Shown: positions 15,631 to 24,768, counted from the stretch's first letter. The stretch is 49,593 nt of DNA from Candidatus Polarisedimenticolaceae bacterium (GCA_021648685.1 JAKISI010000018.1:1-49593), one strand, 5' to 3'. Numbers and translations: made by a program. The notes: generated by a model from the sequence alone, not told the origin.

Positions 15631-15669
15631 CTTTAGGTGAAGTCCCGCTTCCGAGGCGTAAACCTAAAG
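15631..15669. repeat. REP-like hairpin
   Basis: CTTTAGGT (15631-15638) pairs with ACCTAAAG (15662-15669), and inside it GAAG and CTTC flank TCCCG. The inner AAGTCCCGCTTCC is the same core as in the perfect inverted repeat at 35246-35298. It lies about 170 bases from a REP-associated transposase remnant, the expected companion of REP sequences. Confidence 0.55.
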
Positions 15670-15840
15670 CTGAGTCATGGCATACCTGCCTGACCCAAGC
15701 AGGGCAACCTTGTCATCCAGGATGACCTTGACGGGTACGCCTTGCAGCAGTGGCTTCATCCGTCCTCTGCCATTAAAGGCTTGCGGGAACGACTCTTCCT
15801 GAAGTTTTGGCAGAATTCCGAGGGCAATCCCACCACCAAT

Positions 15841-15972
15841 GAGATGTCAGATTTTGAACGCCACGAACGAACCGGTCGTCCCTTGGGAGATGATGGTTTT
15901 GTGCAATTGGCAGAAAAACTGCCTGGGCGAGATAATTTGCGGAAGAAGAAGCCAGGGGTCAAAAAGGGATAG
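15841..15972 (+). pseudogene. C-terminal remnant of REP-associated (Y1) transposase
   Basis: In-frame sequence ending TGRPLGDDGFVQLAEKL and RKKKPGVKKG-stop matches the usual C-terminal pattern of REP-associated tyrosine transposases (TGRPLG...F...LE..LGR.LR..KPG..KK). The open frame begins at about 15742 but the catalytic HUH and Tyr parts are absent, so this is a decayed 3' end. Its presence beside a REP-like hairpin supports the assignment. Confidence 0.6.
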
Positions 15973-16133
15973 TTGAGTATTGTCCCCAGAACTCCTTGCG
16001 CAGATCGACCTGGCGCAGGCCAGCGACAAAAATGTCACACCGCTGAGCCACCTTCTCAAAGACCGCCGACCTGAATTTTAATTCCTGCCTTAACGGCAGA
16101 TAACCAGCCGGCTCCGGATAACCTAGAGCCAGA

Positions 16134-16364
16134 TCAGTGCAGCTCCGGCCCCACAATATAGTCCACCACTTCAAACCCCTGCTCCTCCAGCACCTCAGCA
16201 ATATCATCCCATGTGTAGTCGGCGTTCTCCTCCTCCACACCCGCAATGAGCCCCGTGGTATGGCGAAACGCCTCGTGTCCATCATAGTGTTCTGGAATCT
16301 TGACCAAACGGGTCTGTTCGAGCGTTTTACCGGGCAGCATTATAAATTTTGCGGGCATGGTCAA
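16134..16364 (-). CDS. Hypothetical acidic protein, 76 aa
   Basis: This is a small soluble acidic protein (MTMPAKFIMLPG..., ending EEQGFEVVDYIVGPELH). Composition and a coherent strand/helix pattern (YTWDDIAEVLEEQGFEVVDYIV) suggest a real folded protein rather than chance. I do not recognise the family. ATG 16364 and ATG 16358 are both possible starts; a weak GAGGAT lies upstream. No partner gene is adjacent in the same direction. Confidence 0.5.
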   Translation of the reverse strand: MTMPAKFIMLPGKTLEQTRLVKIPEHYDGHEAFRHTTGLIAGVEEENADYTWDDIAEVLEEQGFEVVDYIVGPELH

Positions 16365-16780
16365 TCCTCGTAGATCATTCTAAAAATGAGATAGTGGTGG
16401 TTTTTGTTGTTTCAGCACAACACCCGGCAGCAGACAGGCAGAGCCATTAGCTGCCGCTACCTTATGCCATCAGATAGATATGCCTCATTGTTACAACCAA
16501 TGGCTCATTCTCCTTTGAGGAAAATCAAGTCACCCTCTCTTTGTCACCTTGCGATTACAAAACAGAAGCGTCCTTCAGTTGGTAAGTGGTATTTGGCAGG
16601 GTGAGGTGAATGCATGTTATGGCATCAATTCCAATTAACACACCGAATATAGATGAATGTGGCCTATCAACGAATATCAGGTAGATTTGGGGGAAGATGG
16701 CGCTTATAGTTTCTATATATCGCTGAACTTTCTGGCAGCCTGTCGTGGAGTGAAGTCCACAAGAGTAGGGTAGCTGAATC
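16365..16780. other. Intergenic region upstream of the antiporter
   Basis: No coding potential is recognisable on either strand. A short hairpin, GTGGA (16745-16749) with TCCAC (16756-16760), lies 20 bases before the antiporter ATG and could affect its translation, but this is speculative. Confidence 0.3.
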
Positions 16781-18433
16781 ATGACTTCGGTTTTCGGTGA
16801 CGTCTTTACGGAAATAGCGGTGCTGCTGTTACTGGCTGCTGTTATCGGCGCTATTGGTGTACGGCTGCGACAGCCGCTGATCGTCGCCTTTATCGCAGTG
16901 GGCGTACTGGTAGGGCCATCCCTGCTCGGTTGGGTGTCGGCAAACGACCAGGTCGACCTACTGGCCAAACTGGGCATTGCGCTGCTGCTGTTCGTAGTTG
17001 GCCTTAAACTGGATCTGCACATCATCCGTACCATGGGGCCGGTGGCGCTGGCCACCGGGCTGGGACAGGTCTTCTTTACCTCCGTGGTCGGCTACTTTAT
17101 CGCCATCACCCTGGGGATGACCCCGGTGGCCGCCCTCTATGTGGCGGTAGCGCTGACCTTCTCCAGCACCATCATCATCGTCAAGCTACTCTCCGATAAA
17201 CGGGAGGTGGACTCGCTGCACGGGCGCATCGCCATCGGCTTTCTTATTGTTCAGGATATCATCGTGGTGCTGGCAATGATTGGCCTGACGGCGCTGGGCG
17301 AGGCGGGTGATACCGTCGGCCTGGGCAGGGAGGCGCTTGCGGTATTGATCAAGGGCGGGCTGTTTATCGCTGTCATTGGCCTGTTGATGCGCTATGTGTT
17401 GACGCCGCTGCTGCATCAACTGGCCCGTTCACCAGAGCTGCTGGTACTGTTCGCCATTGCCTGGGCGGTGGCTCTGGGCGCGGCGGGCGCACATCTGGGA
17501 TTCAGCAAGGAGGTGGGTGCTTTTCTCGCCGGCGTGTCACTGGCCTCCACCCCCTACCGCGAGGCCATCGGCTCACGTCTGGTGAGCCTGCGGGATTTTC
17601 TGCTGTTGTTTTTCTTCATCGACCTGGGAGCCGGGCTGGATCTGAGCATGCTCGGTGCGCAGATAGTACCGGCTATTCTGCTGTCACTGTTCGTGCTCAT
17701 CGGCAACCCGCTGATCGTGATGACCATCCTGGGTGCTATGGGTTACCGCAAGCGCACCGGCTTTCTGGCAGGTTTGACGGTGGCCCAGATCAGTGAATTC
17801 TCCCTGATCCTGGGGGCGCTGGGTCTGAGCCTGGGTCATATTAGTGCCGATACCCTGGGTCTCATCACGCTGGTGGGGTTGATCACCATCAGTGCCTCTA
17901 CCTACATGATTCTCTACTCTCACCCCCTCTACGAGCGACTCTCCCCCTGGTTGGGTATGTTCGAACGCAAACGGGCCTACCGGGAAGAGGCTCAGTACAG
18001 GGAACAGGATGAGGCTGATGTCATTCTGTTCGGTCTGGGGCGGTTTGGCACCAGGATTGCGCAGGAACTGCAACAACGTGGCTACCGGGTGCTCGGGGTT
18101 GATTTTGATCCCAATCTGATACGCCAGCAGGAAGAAAATGGTTATGAGGTGCGCTATGGTGATGCTGAGAACCCGGAATTCCTCGCCAGTCTGCCGCTTG
18201 GGCGGGCACGCTGGGTCTTGAGCAGTTTGCGCGAGACGCCGGTCAATCTCGCCCTGCTGCACGGCCTGCGTGATCATGGTTACAAAGGGCGCGTGGCCGT
18301 AACCGCCCACGCCGCTGCCGCTGCCGGGCAATTGAAACAGGCGGGCGCCGACCAGGTATTGATGCCTTATGTCGATGCGGCTACGGAGGCTGTTGACAGC
18401 CTGTTTGGCGTGAGTGGCGGAACACCGAAATGA
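16781..18433 (+). CDS. CPA2-family cation:proton antiporter with TrkA-N domain (KefB/YbaL-like)
   Basis: This 550-aa protein has a membrane part with about 12 helices (residues 1-385), containing the CPA2 features VGLKLDLHI, TFSSTIIIVKLL and GAFLAGVSLAS. A cytoplasmic Rossmann (RCK-N/TrkA-N) domain starts near 410 with the dinucleotide loop ILFGLGRFGTRIAQEL and DFDPN. Such proteins exchange K+ or Na+ for H+ and are gated by NAD(H) or thiol ligands. The RCK-C domain is absent, so gating should rest on the Rossmann domain alone. It is followed 30 bases later by an Mrp-like operon, suggesting joint pH/cation homeostasis. Confidence 0.88.
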   Translation: MTSVFGDVFTEIAVLLLLAAVIGAIGVRLRQPLIVAFIAVGVLVGPSLLGWVSANDQVDLLAKLGIALLLFVVGLKLDLHIIRTMGPVALATGLGQVFFTSVVGYFIAITLGMTPVAALYVAVALTFSSTIIIVKLLSDKREVDSLHGRIAIGFLIVQDIIVVLAMIGLTALGEAGDTVGLGREALAVLIKGGLFIAVIGLLMRYVLTPLLHQLARSPELLVLFAIAWAVALGAAGAHLGFSKEVGAFLAGVSLASTPYREAIGSRLVSLRDFLLLFFFIDLGAGLDLSMLGAQIVPAILLSLFVLIGNPLIVMTILGAMGYRKRTGFLAGLTVAQISEFSLILGALGLSLGHISADTLGLITLVGLITISASTYMILYSHPLYERLSPWLGMFERKRAYREEAQYREQDEADVILFGLGRFGTRIAQELQQRGYRVLGVDFDPNLIRQQEENGYEVRYGDAENPEFLASLPLGRARWVLSSLRETPVNLALLHGLRDHGYKGRVAVTAHAAAAAGQLKQAGADQVLMPYVDAATEAVDSLFGVSGGTPK

Positions 18434-18463
18434 GAGCAGGTTTATTTATGGGGAGTTTGGCAG

Positions 18464-18994
18464 ATGGTTGCACGCACGGTTGACCAAACAGAGCATTTGG
18501 GGTTTATGTCGCTGCGGAGCGGCTCTCTGCGTGCTGTTCTGTTTGCCCTGATATGGTGGATACTCACGGATGGCGCAACAGATTCATGGCTGGTCGGTGC
18601 ACCAATGGTGCTGCTTGCGACCGTGGCCAGCATTGCGCTGCTGCCCCCCTCTTCCTGGTCTCTGACGGGGATCATGCGTTTTGTGCCGTTCTTTCTCTGG
18701 CGTTCCCTGTACGGTGGAGTGGATGTGGCCCGGCGAACGCTGCACCCCCGGTTACCGATTGCACCGGGGCTGTTTTATCATCCATGGCGGCTGCCGCCGG
18801 GCCTGCCACGGCTCTTCATGGCCAACACCGTCAGCCTGTTGCCAGGCACCCTGAGTGCAGAGCTCGATGCAGATTATCTGCAAGTGCATCTGCTCGACGA
18901 ACAGAAAGATTTCTTGTCAGAACTTGAGATGATAGAGCAAAGAGTGGCCGCAATGTTCGGTATCTCTTTGCCCCCATCCAGCAGAGGCGAATGA
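18464..18994 (+). CDS. mnhE: Mrp-type antiporter subunit E
   Basis: This 176-aa subunit E (MnhE/MrpE) has two N-terminal membrane helices (RAVLFALIWWILTDG and VLLATVASIALL). The typical amphipathic region follows: FFLWRSLYGGVDVARRTLHP, then LPRLFMANTVSLLPGTLSAELDADYLQVHLLD. In Mrp complexes subunit E lies at the periphery and is required for Na+/H+ exchange. GGGGAG (18450-18455) precedes the ATG. It is the first gene of a tightly packed ten-gene operon. Confidence 0.9.
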   Translation: MVARTVDQTEHLGFMSLRSGSLRAVLFALIWWILTDGATDSWLVGAPMVLLATVASIALLPPSSWSLTGIMRFVPFFLWRSLYGGVDVARRTLHPRLPIAPGLFYHPWRLPPGLPRLFMANTVSLLPGTLSAELDADYLQVHLLDEQKDFLSELEMIEQRVAAMFGISLPPSSRGE

Positions 18995-18995
18995 A

Positions 18996-19967
18996 ATGAA
19001 GCGATTCAGGAATATTCTTTGTGTGGTGGCACCAGAGACCGGCTGCAAACCTGCGTTGGAGCGTGCAGTCACGCTGGCTGAAAACAACCAGGCGGAGCTG
19101 ACGGTTGTAGATGTAACCGAGCACATAACGGCCGGCATTGGAATGCCAGAGGGCGGCCCGGTCTCCGCAGACCTGCAGGCAGCCATCATCACTGCGCATG
19201 AGCAGAAGCTGGATGCCCTGATCGAACCTTACCACCAGCGGGTCAAGGTGCAGGCCAGGGTGCTGGTCGGCACGCCGTTTCTGGAGATTATTCGAGAGAT
19301 ACTGCGCAACGGTCACGATCTGGTAATCAAGACCGCTGAAAACCAGGATTGGCAGAATCGCCTGTTCGGCAGCGATGACATGCACCTGCTGCGCAAGTGT
19401 CCCTGTCCGCTGTGGGTCATGCGGCCGGAGGAAAGAACCAATTATCGCCGGATCATGGCCGCGATTGATTTTGATCCATGGCAGGAGGAGGCCGGAGAGA
19501 GCGACCTGAACCGGCTTATCCTGGAGCTGGCAGGCTCATTGGCACTCTCCGACTTCGCTGAACTGCATGTGGTTCATGCCTGGGAGCCTGTCACGGAGAA
19601 CATGGTAAGGGTTTTTAGCAGCGACCTGTCCGAAGAGCAGATCGCTGCCCATGTGGATCATGAGCGGCGTGACCAGCAGGTTCAGCTCGAACAGCTGACC
19701 GGGCGGTTGCGCCACTGGATCGGTGAGGAGGCTTACGAATACCTGTTGCCACGGCTCTATCTCCGTCAAGGCAACGCACGCAAGGAGATTCCAGCGATGG
19801 CTCGGGAGATCGGCGCCGACCTTGTCGTCATGGGCACCGTGGCGCGTACCGGCCTGGCCGGGTTTTTCATGGGCAACACGGCGGAGACAATCCTCAACCA
19901 GATCGACTGCGCCGTGCTGGCGGTCAAGCCACCCGGTTTTGTAACGCCGGTCACGCTGGAGAATTGA
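18996..19967 (+). CDS. Tandem universal stress protein (UspE-like)
   Basis: This 323-aa cytoplasmic protein has two Usp domains (about 1-145 and 150-320). The second carries the ATP-binding pattern G-x2-G-x9-G-(S/T), seen as MGTVARTGLAGFFMGNTAET near residue 285; the first has lost it. Usp proteins bind ATP and modulate stress responses. Its position inside an Mrp operon, one base after subunit E and four bases before subunit F, suggests it regulates the transporter in response to nucleotide or energy state. That is inference. Confidence 0.88.
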   Translation: MKRFRNILCVVAPETGCKPALERAVTLAENNQAELTVVDVTEHITAGIGMPEGGPVSADLQAAIITAHEQKLDALIEPYHQRVKVQARVLVGTPFLEIIREILRNGHDLVIKTAENQDWQNRLFGSDDMHLLRKCPCPLWVMRPEERTNYRRIMAAIDFDPWQEEAGESDLNRLILELAGSLALSDFAELHVVHAWEPVTENMVRVFSSDLSEEQIAAHVDHERRDQQVQLEQLTGRLRHWIGEEAYEYLLPRLYLRQGNARKEIPAMAREIGADLVVMGTVARTGLAGFFMGNTAETILNQIDCAVLAVKPPGFVTPVTLEN

Positions 19968-19971
19968 ACCA

Positions 19972-20250
19972 ATGCAGACCCTGTTCCTCGCCCTGGCGCT
20001 GTTTTTGCTGCTGAATCTTGGTGCCGGGATGTGGCGAATACTGCGTGGCCCGACTGCGGCTGATCGCATGTTGGCCGCACAGTTGTTCGGCACCACGGCT
20101 GTGGCCACGCTGCTGTTGCTTGCAGAGGCCACCGGCAATGCAGCTCTGCGCGATGTGGCGCTGGTGTTTGCCCTGCTGGCCGCAGTGACGGCGGTGGCCT
20201 TCGTGCGTCGGGCCTGGCCGGATCAGGGGGCAGACCATGACGCTGGGTGA
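19972..20250 (+). CDS. mnhF: Mrp-type antiporter subunit F
   Basis: This 92-aa protein has three membrane helices: LFLALALFLLLNLGAGMWRIL, then the family motif GPTAADRMLAAQLFGT, then ATLLLLAEA and ALVFALLAAVTAVAFV. MnhF is a small integral subunit next to subunit G. It overlaps subunit G by 14 bases. Confidence 0.9.
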   Translation: MQTLFLALALFLLLNLGAGMWRILRGPTAADRMLAAQLFGTTAVATLLLLAEATGNAALRDVALVFALLAAVTAVAFVRRAWPDQGADHDAG

Positions 20251-20536
20251 TTATCTCAGTCTGCTGCTGCTGATCGCCGGAGCCATCTTCTTTCTGGCTG
20301 GCACCCTGGGGCTGTTGCGGTTCCCGGATGTCTATACCCGCCTGCATGCATTGACCAAGGCCGACAACGTCGGTCTGGGACTGATGGTGGCCGGACTCGC
20401 CCTGCAGGCAGAATCCTGGGCTGTGGCGGGCAAGCTGCTGCTGATCTGGCTGCTGGTGCTGCTGGCAGGCGCCAGTGTCGCCCATCTGGTGGCCGCAACG
20501 GCTCGACAACGAGGCATCAAGCTGTGGAGACGGTAA
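20237..20536 (+). CDS. mnhG: Mrp-type antiporter subunit G
   Basis: This 99-aa protein with three helices carries the MnhG signature GTLGLLRFPDVYTRLHALTKADNVG, shown in part near residues 22-45. Subunit G packs with E and F in Mrp complexes. It overlaps F upstream and the MbhD-like gene downstream by 13 bases. Confidence 0.92.
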   Translation: MTLGDYLSLLLLIAGAIFFLAGTLGLLRFPDVYTRLHALTKADNVGLGLMVAGLALQAESWAVAGKLLLIWLLVLLAGASVAHLVAATARQRGIKLWRR

Positions 20537-20829
20537 CCCTGTTGCAGCCCGTATTCGATACCCTGCTGGGGCTTGCCCTGCTGTGGCTGGCCTGGCGGGC
20601 GCTGGCGAGTCCGGATCTGTTCAAGGCCATTGTGCTGTTCATCACCTTTGGATTGTTGATGGTGCTGGCCTGGGTACGGCTCGATGCGCCCGATGTCGCC
20701 CTGGCCGAGGCGGCTATCGGCACGGGGCTGACCGGTGCCCTGCTGTTGGCCGCGCTGACAAGGCTCAACTCCAAGAGTGATGCAAAATCAGTCCATGAAA
20801 AAGAGCAACAACGCAAAGCCCATAACTGA
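20524..20829 (+). CDS. MbhD-like subunit (DUF4040)
   Basis: This 101-aa membrane protein with three helices contains the DUF4040/MbhD pattern: SPDLFKAIVLFITFGLLMVL, then LDAPDVALAEAAIGTGLTGAL. In canonical Mrp this segment is part of the C-terminus of subunit A; in membrane-bound hydrogenases and in this operon it is a separate gene. It starts at GTG 20524 and overlaps the next gene by 53 bases. Confidence 0.85.
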   Translation: METVTLLQPVFDTLLGLALLWLAWRALASPDLFKAIVLFITFGLLMVLAWVRLDAPDVALAEAAIGTGLTGALLLAALTRLNSKSDAKSVHEKEQQRKAHN

Positions 20830-21505
20830 AAACGACAGCAGACAGGCACAATTTCGCCTGCTGCTGGCTGTGCCCCTGTCGGCTCTGGCCGTGGGGTTGG
20901 GTTATGCGGTGCTCTCCCTGCCATCACAGGCTCCAGGCTTGAGCGACCATGTGGCGGCAAAGCTCGAAATCAGCGGTGTCAGCAATCCGGTCACTGCGGT
21001 ACTGCTTAACTTTCGGGGTTACGATACCTTGCTGGAGCTGGGGGTGCTGTTACTGGCCCTGCTTGGGGTCTGGTCACTCGGTGCTGCGCCGAAACGCCGC
21101 GAGCCATCCCCTGGACTGGTGCTGGAGTTGCTGTCGCGCCTGCTGGTTCCTCTGCTGATCCTGGTTGCCGGCTACCTGTTGTGGGTCGGCGGCCATGCGC
21201 CGGGTGGTGCCTTTCAGGCCGGTTCGGTGCTGGCGACGGCAGGGGTGTTGCTGTTGCTGGCGGGGTGGCGACTTGACACCAGGTTCTCCGGGCTGCCACT
21301 GCGCCTTGCGCTGGTGGCCGGTCTGGGTGTGTTTCTGCTGGTGGCTGTTGTATTGATGCTGGCGGGTGGGCATCTGCTGGAGTATCCCCCATCATTCGCA
21401 GGCGCACTGATACTGCTGATTGAGGCGGCGGCAACCTTCTCCATCGGTACTGCCCTGGCGGCCCTGTTCCTGGGTGGTCGGCCAGAGAAGGGGTCGCACA
21501 GATGA
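20777..21505 (+). CDS. mnhB: MbhE-MnhB fusion subunit
   Basis: This 242-aa membrane protein fuses two modules. Residues ~25-110 resemble MbhE (VTAVLLNFRGYDTLLELGVLL). Residues ~115-235 are the MnhB domain (LVAGYLLWVGGHAPGGAFQAG). In canonical Mrp the first module sits at the C-terminus of subunit A. GTG 20777 is the far start; ATG 20795 (MKKSNN) is also plausible. It overlaps subunit C as ATGA. Confidence 0.85.
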   Translation: MMQNQSMKKSNNAKPITENDSRQAQFRLLLAVPLSALAVGLGYAVLSLPSQAPGLSDHVAAKLEISGVSNPVTAVLLNFRGYDTLLELGVLLLALLGVWSLGAAPKRREPSPGLVLELLSRLLVPLLILVAGYLLWVGGHAPGGAFQAGSVLATAGVLLLLAGWRLDTRFSGLPLRLALVAGLGVFLLVAVVLMLAGGHLLEYPPSFAGALILLIEAAATFSIGTALAALFLGGRPEKGSHR

Positions 21506-21807
21506 TTCCAGCTTTCCTCTATGCCCTGGTGGGGGTGGGACTCTTCACCCTGGGTCTCTACGCCCTGATCATCCACGCGCATCTGCTGCGCAAGATTCTG
21601 GCCCTCAATGTGATGGCCAGCGGGGTCTTCCTGGTATTGGTGGCACTGGCGGCCCGCACCCAGGGGATGCCAGACCCGGTGGCGCACGCCATGGTGATTA
21701 CCGGCATCGTGGTTGCAGTATCGGCCACCGCCCTGGCATTGGTACTGATGCTGCGCGTGCGGATTGCAACAGGCCGGGCCGAGCTTGCCAAAGAGCCGTT
21801 GGAATAA
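21502..21807 (+). CDS. mnhC: Mrp-type antiporter subunit C (NuoK-like)
   Basis: This 101-aa, three-helix homologue of NuoK/MrpC has the pattern LRKILALNVMASGVFLVLVAL and PVAHAMVITGIVVAVSATALALVL. In complex I, NuoK Glu residues lie on the proton path. It is coupled to the MnhB gene by an ATGA overlap. Confidence 0.9.
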   Translation: MIPAFLYALVGVGLFTLGLYALIIHAHLLRKILALNVMASGVFLVLVALAARTQGMPDPVAHAMVITGIVVAVSATALALVLMLRVRIATGRAELAKEPLE

Positions 21808-21829
21808 TCCCAGAAATGTCCGGTATCTT

Positions 21830-23275
21830 ATGTTGGCGTTAGATATTCCCTGGGGGGTGATGGCCATCATCTTGCCGCTGGCCGGAGCCATGAGCTGCTT
21901 TTTGTGGCCGCGATGTGCTCTCCCGCTGGGTCTGGTCACAGCGCTGGCTATCGTCATTTGCGTGGCCGGGCTGGGCTGGCAGCTGCTGGAGCAGGGTGCG
22001 CAACGCTACGCAGTCGGTGGTTGGGGCGCGCCATTGGGTATCGACCTCTATGCCGATGGTTTAACTCTGCTGATGCTGATGATGACAGCAGTGGTAGGGC
22101 TGGGCATCAGCATCTACTCCTGCGGCTATTTCAATCAGGACAGGGCGAGACATTTCTGGCCACTGTGGATGTTTCTGTGGGCCGCGCTGAATGCCCTGTT
22201 TCTCTCTGCAGATATCTTCAATCTCTATGTCACCCTGGAGCTGCTGGGGCTGGCGGCGGTGGCACTGGTGGCACTGGCCGGGGGCGCAGATGCCTTGACC
22301 GGAGCCATGCGTTACCTACTGGTCAGCCTGCTGGGTTCGCTGTGCTATCTACTGGGGGTTGCACTGCTCTATCACAGTTTTGGCAGTGTCGATATTGCAA
22401 CTTTGGCCGAGCGGGTGGAGTCGTCCCCCGCTGTATGGGCGGCTATGGGGCTGATGATCACCGGTCTGTTGCTCAAAACGGCGCTGTTTCCACTGCACTT
22501 CTGGTTGCCGTCGGCCCATGCCAGCGCCCCGGCACCCGTAAGCGCACTGTTGTCGGCGCTGGTGGTGAAGGCGTCATTCTATATTCTGCTGCGCCTGTGG
22601 CTGGAGATTTTTCCATTTGCCGGTGCCGCTCTGGCTCAGCTACTGGGGCTGCTCGGTGCAGCCGCCGTGCTCTGGGGCGGGCTTCAGGCGCTGCGCCAGA
22701 CGCGGCTCAAGATGCTGATCGCCTATTCGACCGTGGCGCAGCTGGGTTATCTGTTTCTGGCTTTTCCGCTGGCGAGTATCACCGGCTGGACGGGCGCGCT
22801 CTATGTGCTGCTCTCCCATGCCGCAGCCAAGACGGCCATGTTCATGGCAGCCGGCAACATCCTCTATTTCGGCGGACATGACCGCATTGTGGATCTCGAT
22901 CGTGTCGTGCAGCATCTGCCCCTGACAATTACCGCCTTTGCCCTGGCCGGCATCAGCATCATGGGGCTACCGCCCAGCGGTGGCTTTATTGCCAAATGGC
23001 TGCTGCTGGAGGCTGCAATCCGCTCCGGTCAGTGGTGGTGGGGGATTGCCCTGATCCTCGGCGGGCTGCTCTCTGCCGCCTGGGTCTTTAAGGTGGTCGG
23101 TTATGCCTTTACCCGCTCCGAGGTACCACATGAAGCCAGGGCAGTACCGGCCGCCATGGAGTGGACGGCGCTGCTCATGGCCGTAGTCGCCATCCTGCTG
23201 GGGCTGTTTGTCCCCTGGCTGCTGGCATTGATGGAGATCGGTTTGCCCTTTGGTGGCGAGGGTAGTGCTGGATGA
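21830..23275 (+). CDS. mnhD: Mrp/complex-I antiporter-like subunit 1 (MrpD type)
   Basis: This ~481-aa protein with about 14 helices has the proton-channel residues: a TM5 Glu in LYVTLELLGL, a TM7 Lys in LLLKTALFPLHFWLPSAHASAP and a TM8 Lys in ALVVKASFYI. Such subunits move protons (and drive Na+ exchange) across the inner membrane. ATG 21830 starts the mature-looking N-terminus LALDIPWGVMAI; ATG 21860 is the alternative. The longer frame from 21764 overlaps subunit C and is less likely. Confidence 0.88.
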   Translation: MLALDIPWGVMAIILPLAGAMSCFLWPRCALPLGLVTALAIVICVAGLGWQLLEQGAQRYAVGGWGAPLGIDLYADGLTLLMLMMTAVVGLGISIYSCGYFNQDRARHFWPLWMFLWAALNALFLSADIFNLYVTLELLGLAAVALVALAGGADALTGAMRYLLVSLLGSLCYLLGVALLYHSFGSVDIATLAERVESSPAVWAAMGLMITGLLLKTALFPLHFWLPSAHASAPAPVSALLSALVVKASFYILLRLWLEIFPFAGAALAQLLGLLGAAAVLWGGLQALRQTRLKMLIAYSTVAQLGYLFLAFPLASITGWTGALYVLLSHAAAKTAMFMAAGNILYFGGHDRIVDLDRVVQHLPLTITAFALAGISIMGLPPSGGFIAKWLLLEAAIRSGQWWWGIALILGGLLSAAWVFKVVGYAFTRSEVPHEARAVPAAMEWTALLMAVVAILLGLFVPWLLALMEIGLPFGGEGSAG

Positions 23276-24768
23276 ACTGGAGTGCTGCGCTGCCACTCTT
23301 CGTTCTCGCCAGCTCCCTGCTGCCGGGGCTGGTGATCTTCTTTCTTCCAGAGGAGCGTGTTGCAACCCGGAGTTCGCTGAACCTGGCGGGGGCGGTACTC
23401 AAGCTGGTGCTGGCCGGGGTGATGGTCTGGGGTATTTTTCACGGCTCCCATTTCGAGACCCGGCTGCCCCTGTTGCCGGGGCTGGATTTACTGCTGCGTG
23501 CTGACTCGCTGTCAATGCTGTTCGTGGTGCTCTCCAGTATTCTGTGGCTGGTGACAACCGTCTATGCGATTGGCTATCTGGAAGGCTCTCCCAATCGCAG
23601 CCGCTTTTTTGGGTTTTTCAGCCTCTGTGTAACCGCGACGGTCGGCGTGGCGCTGGCCGGTAACCTGATCACCTTTTTGCTGTTTTATGAACTGTTGACC
23701 CTGGCCACCTATCCGCTGATCGTACATCGTGGCACCGAAGTGGCGCGGCGTGCAGGTCGCACCTACCTGATCTATACCGTTGCAGGCGGCACTCTGTTGC
23801 TGATCGGCACGGTCTGGCTCTACACCCTTGCCGGCACCCTGGAGTTCACGCCACGCGGCTTTTTATCCACTCTGGATGGAGCATCTTCCACGGCTCTGGT
23901 CATCATCTTTGTGCTGCTGATTGCGGGCCTGGGCGTGAAGGCGGCACTGATTCCACTGCATGGCTGGCTACCACAGGCGATGGTGGCACCCGCGCCCGTG
24001 AGTGCACTGCTGCATGCGGTGGCCGTGGTAAAGGCAGGTGCCTTCGGCATCGTGCGCGTGGTCTACGATGTCTATGGCATCCAGTTTTCCGCCACTTTGG
24101 GAGTGACATTGCCGCTGGCAATCGTAGCAGCGGCGACCATTATCTATGGTTCGATGCGGGCGCTGTTTCAGGATGATCTGAAGCGCCGGCTGGCCTTCTC
24201 CACAATCAGCCAGGTCGCCTATATCGTGCTTGGCATTGCCATTGTCGGTCCGATTGCCGCTGTCGGCGGCCTGGTGCATCTGGTGCATCAGGGAGTGATG
24301 AAGATCACACTCTTTTTCTGCGCCGGTAATCTTGCCGAGACGTTAGGCATCCATAAAATCAGCGAAATGAACGGGGTCGGACGGCGCATGCCCTGGACCA
24401 TGGCCGCCTTTACCATCGCCGCCTTTGGCATGATTGGCGCACCACCACTGGCTGGTTTTATCAGCAAATGGTACCTGGGATTGGGGGCGCTGGATGCCGG
24501 GCAGGGCTGGGTGATTTTTATCCTGGCGGGCAGCAGTTTGCTGAATGCGGGTTACTTCCTGCCGATTCTGTACGCAGCCTGGTTCAAGACGCCTGCCGAT
24601 GCCTGGCCCGCTGAGCGCGCTTTTGGACGGCGTGAGACGGCCTGGGCACTTTTGGCACCACCGCTGGTGACGGCCTTTCTGACACTGGCTGTTGGGCTGC
24701 TGGCATCTGCACCGTTCAGTCCGCTGCAGTGGGCACGTTTTATCACGACACTGGAGTACGCAGAGTGA
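23272..24768 (+). CDS. Antiporter-like subunit 2 (NuoM/MrpD-like)
   Basis: This 498-aa polytopic homologue of NuoM/MrpD keeps the channel residues: TM5 Glu in FYELLTLATYP, TM7 Lys in LGVKAALIPLHGWLPQA and TM8 Lys in AVVKAGAFGIV. A His-containing SALLHAV loop lies between them. It overlaps the previous gene by four bases (ATGA) and the next by four (GTGA). It is a second full antiporter-type subunit in one operon. Confidence 0.88.
   Translation: MNWSAALPLFVLASSLLPGLVIFFLPEERVATRSSLNLAGAVLKLVLAGVMVWGIFHGSHFETRLPLLPGLDLLLRADSLSMLFVVLSSILWLVTTVYAIGYLEGSPNRSRFFGFFSLCVTATVGVALAGNLITFLLFYELLTLATYPLIVHRGTEVARRAGRTYLIYTVAGGTLLLIGTVWLYTLAGTLEFTPRGFLSTLDGASSTALVIIFVLLIAGLGVKAALIPLHGWLPQAMVAPAPVSALLHAVAVVKAGAFGIVRVVYDVYGIQFSATLGVTLPLAIVAAATIIYGSMRALFQDDLKRRLAFSTISQVAYIVLGIAIVGPIAAVGGLVHLVHQGVMKITLFFCAGNLAETLGIHKISEMNGVGRRMPWTMAAFTIAAFGMIGAPPLAGFISKWYLGLGALDAGQGWVIFILAGSSLLNAGYFLPILYAAWFKTPADAWPAERAFGRRETAWALLAPPLVTAFLTLAVGLLASAPFSPLQWARFITTLEYAE

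Noticed and set aside
15959-16285. 108-aa minus-strand ORF
   Set aside because: It overlaps the better-composed 76-aa protein in another frame and shows no family features.
17684-18331. 215-aa minus-strand ORF
   Set aside because: It is a shadow of the CPA2 antiporter, with His/Gln/Pro-rich antisense composition and no domain.
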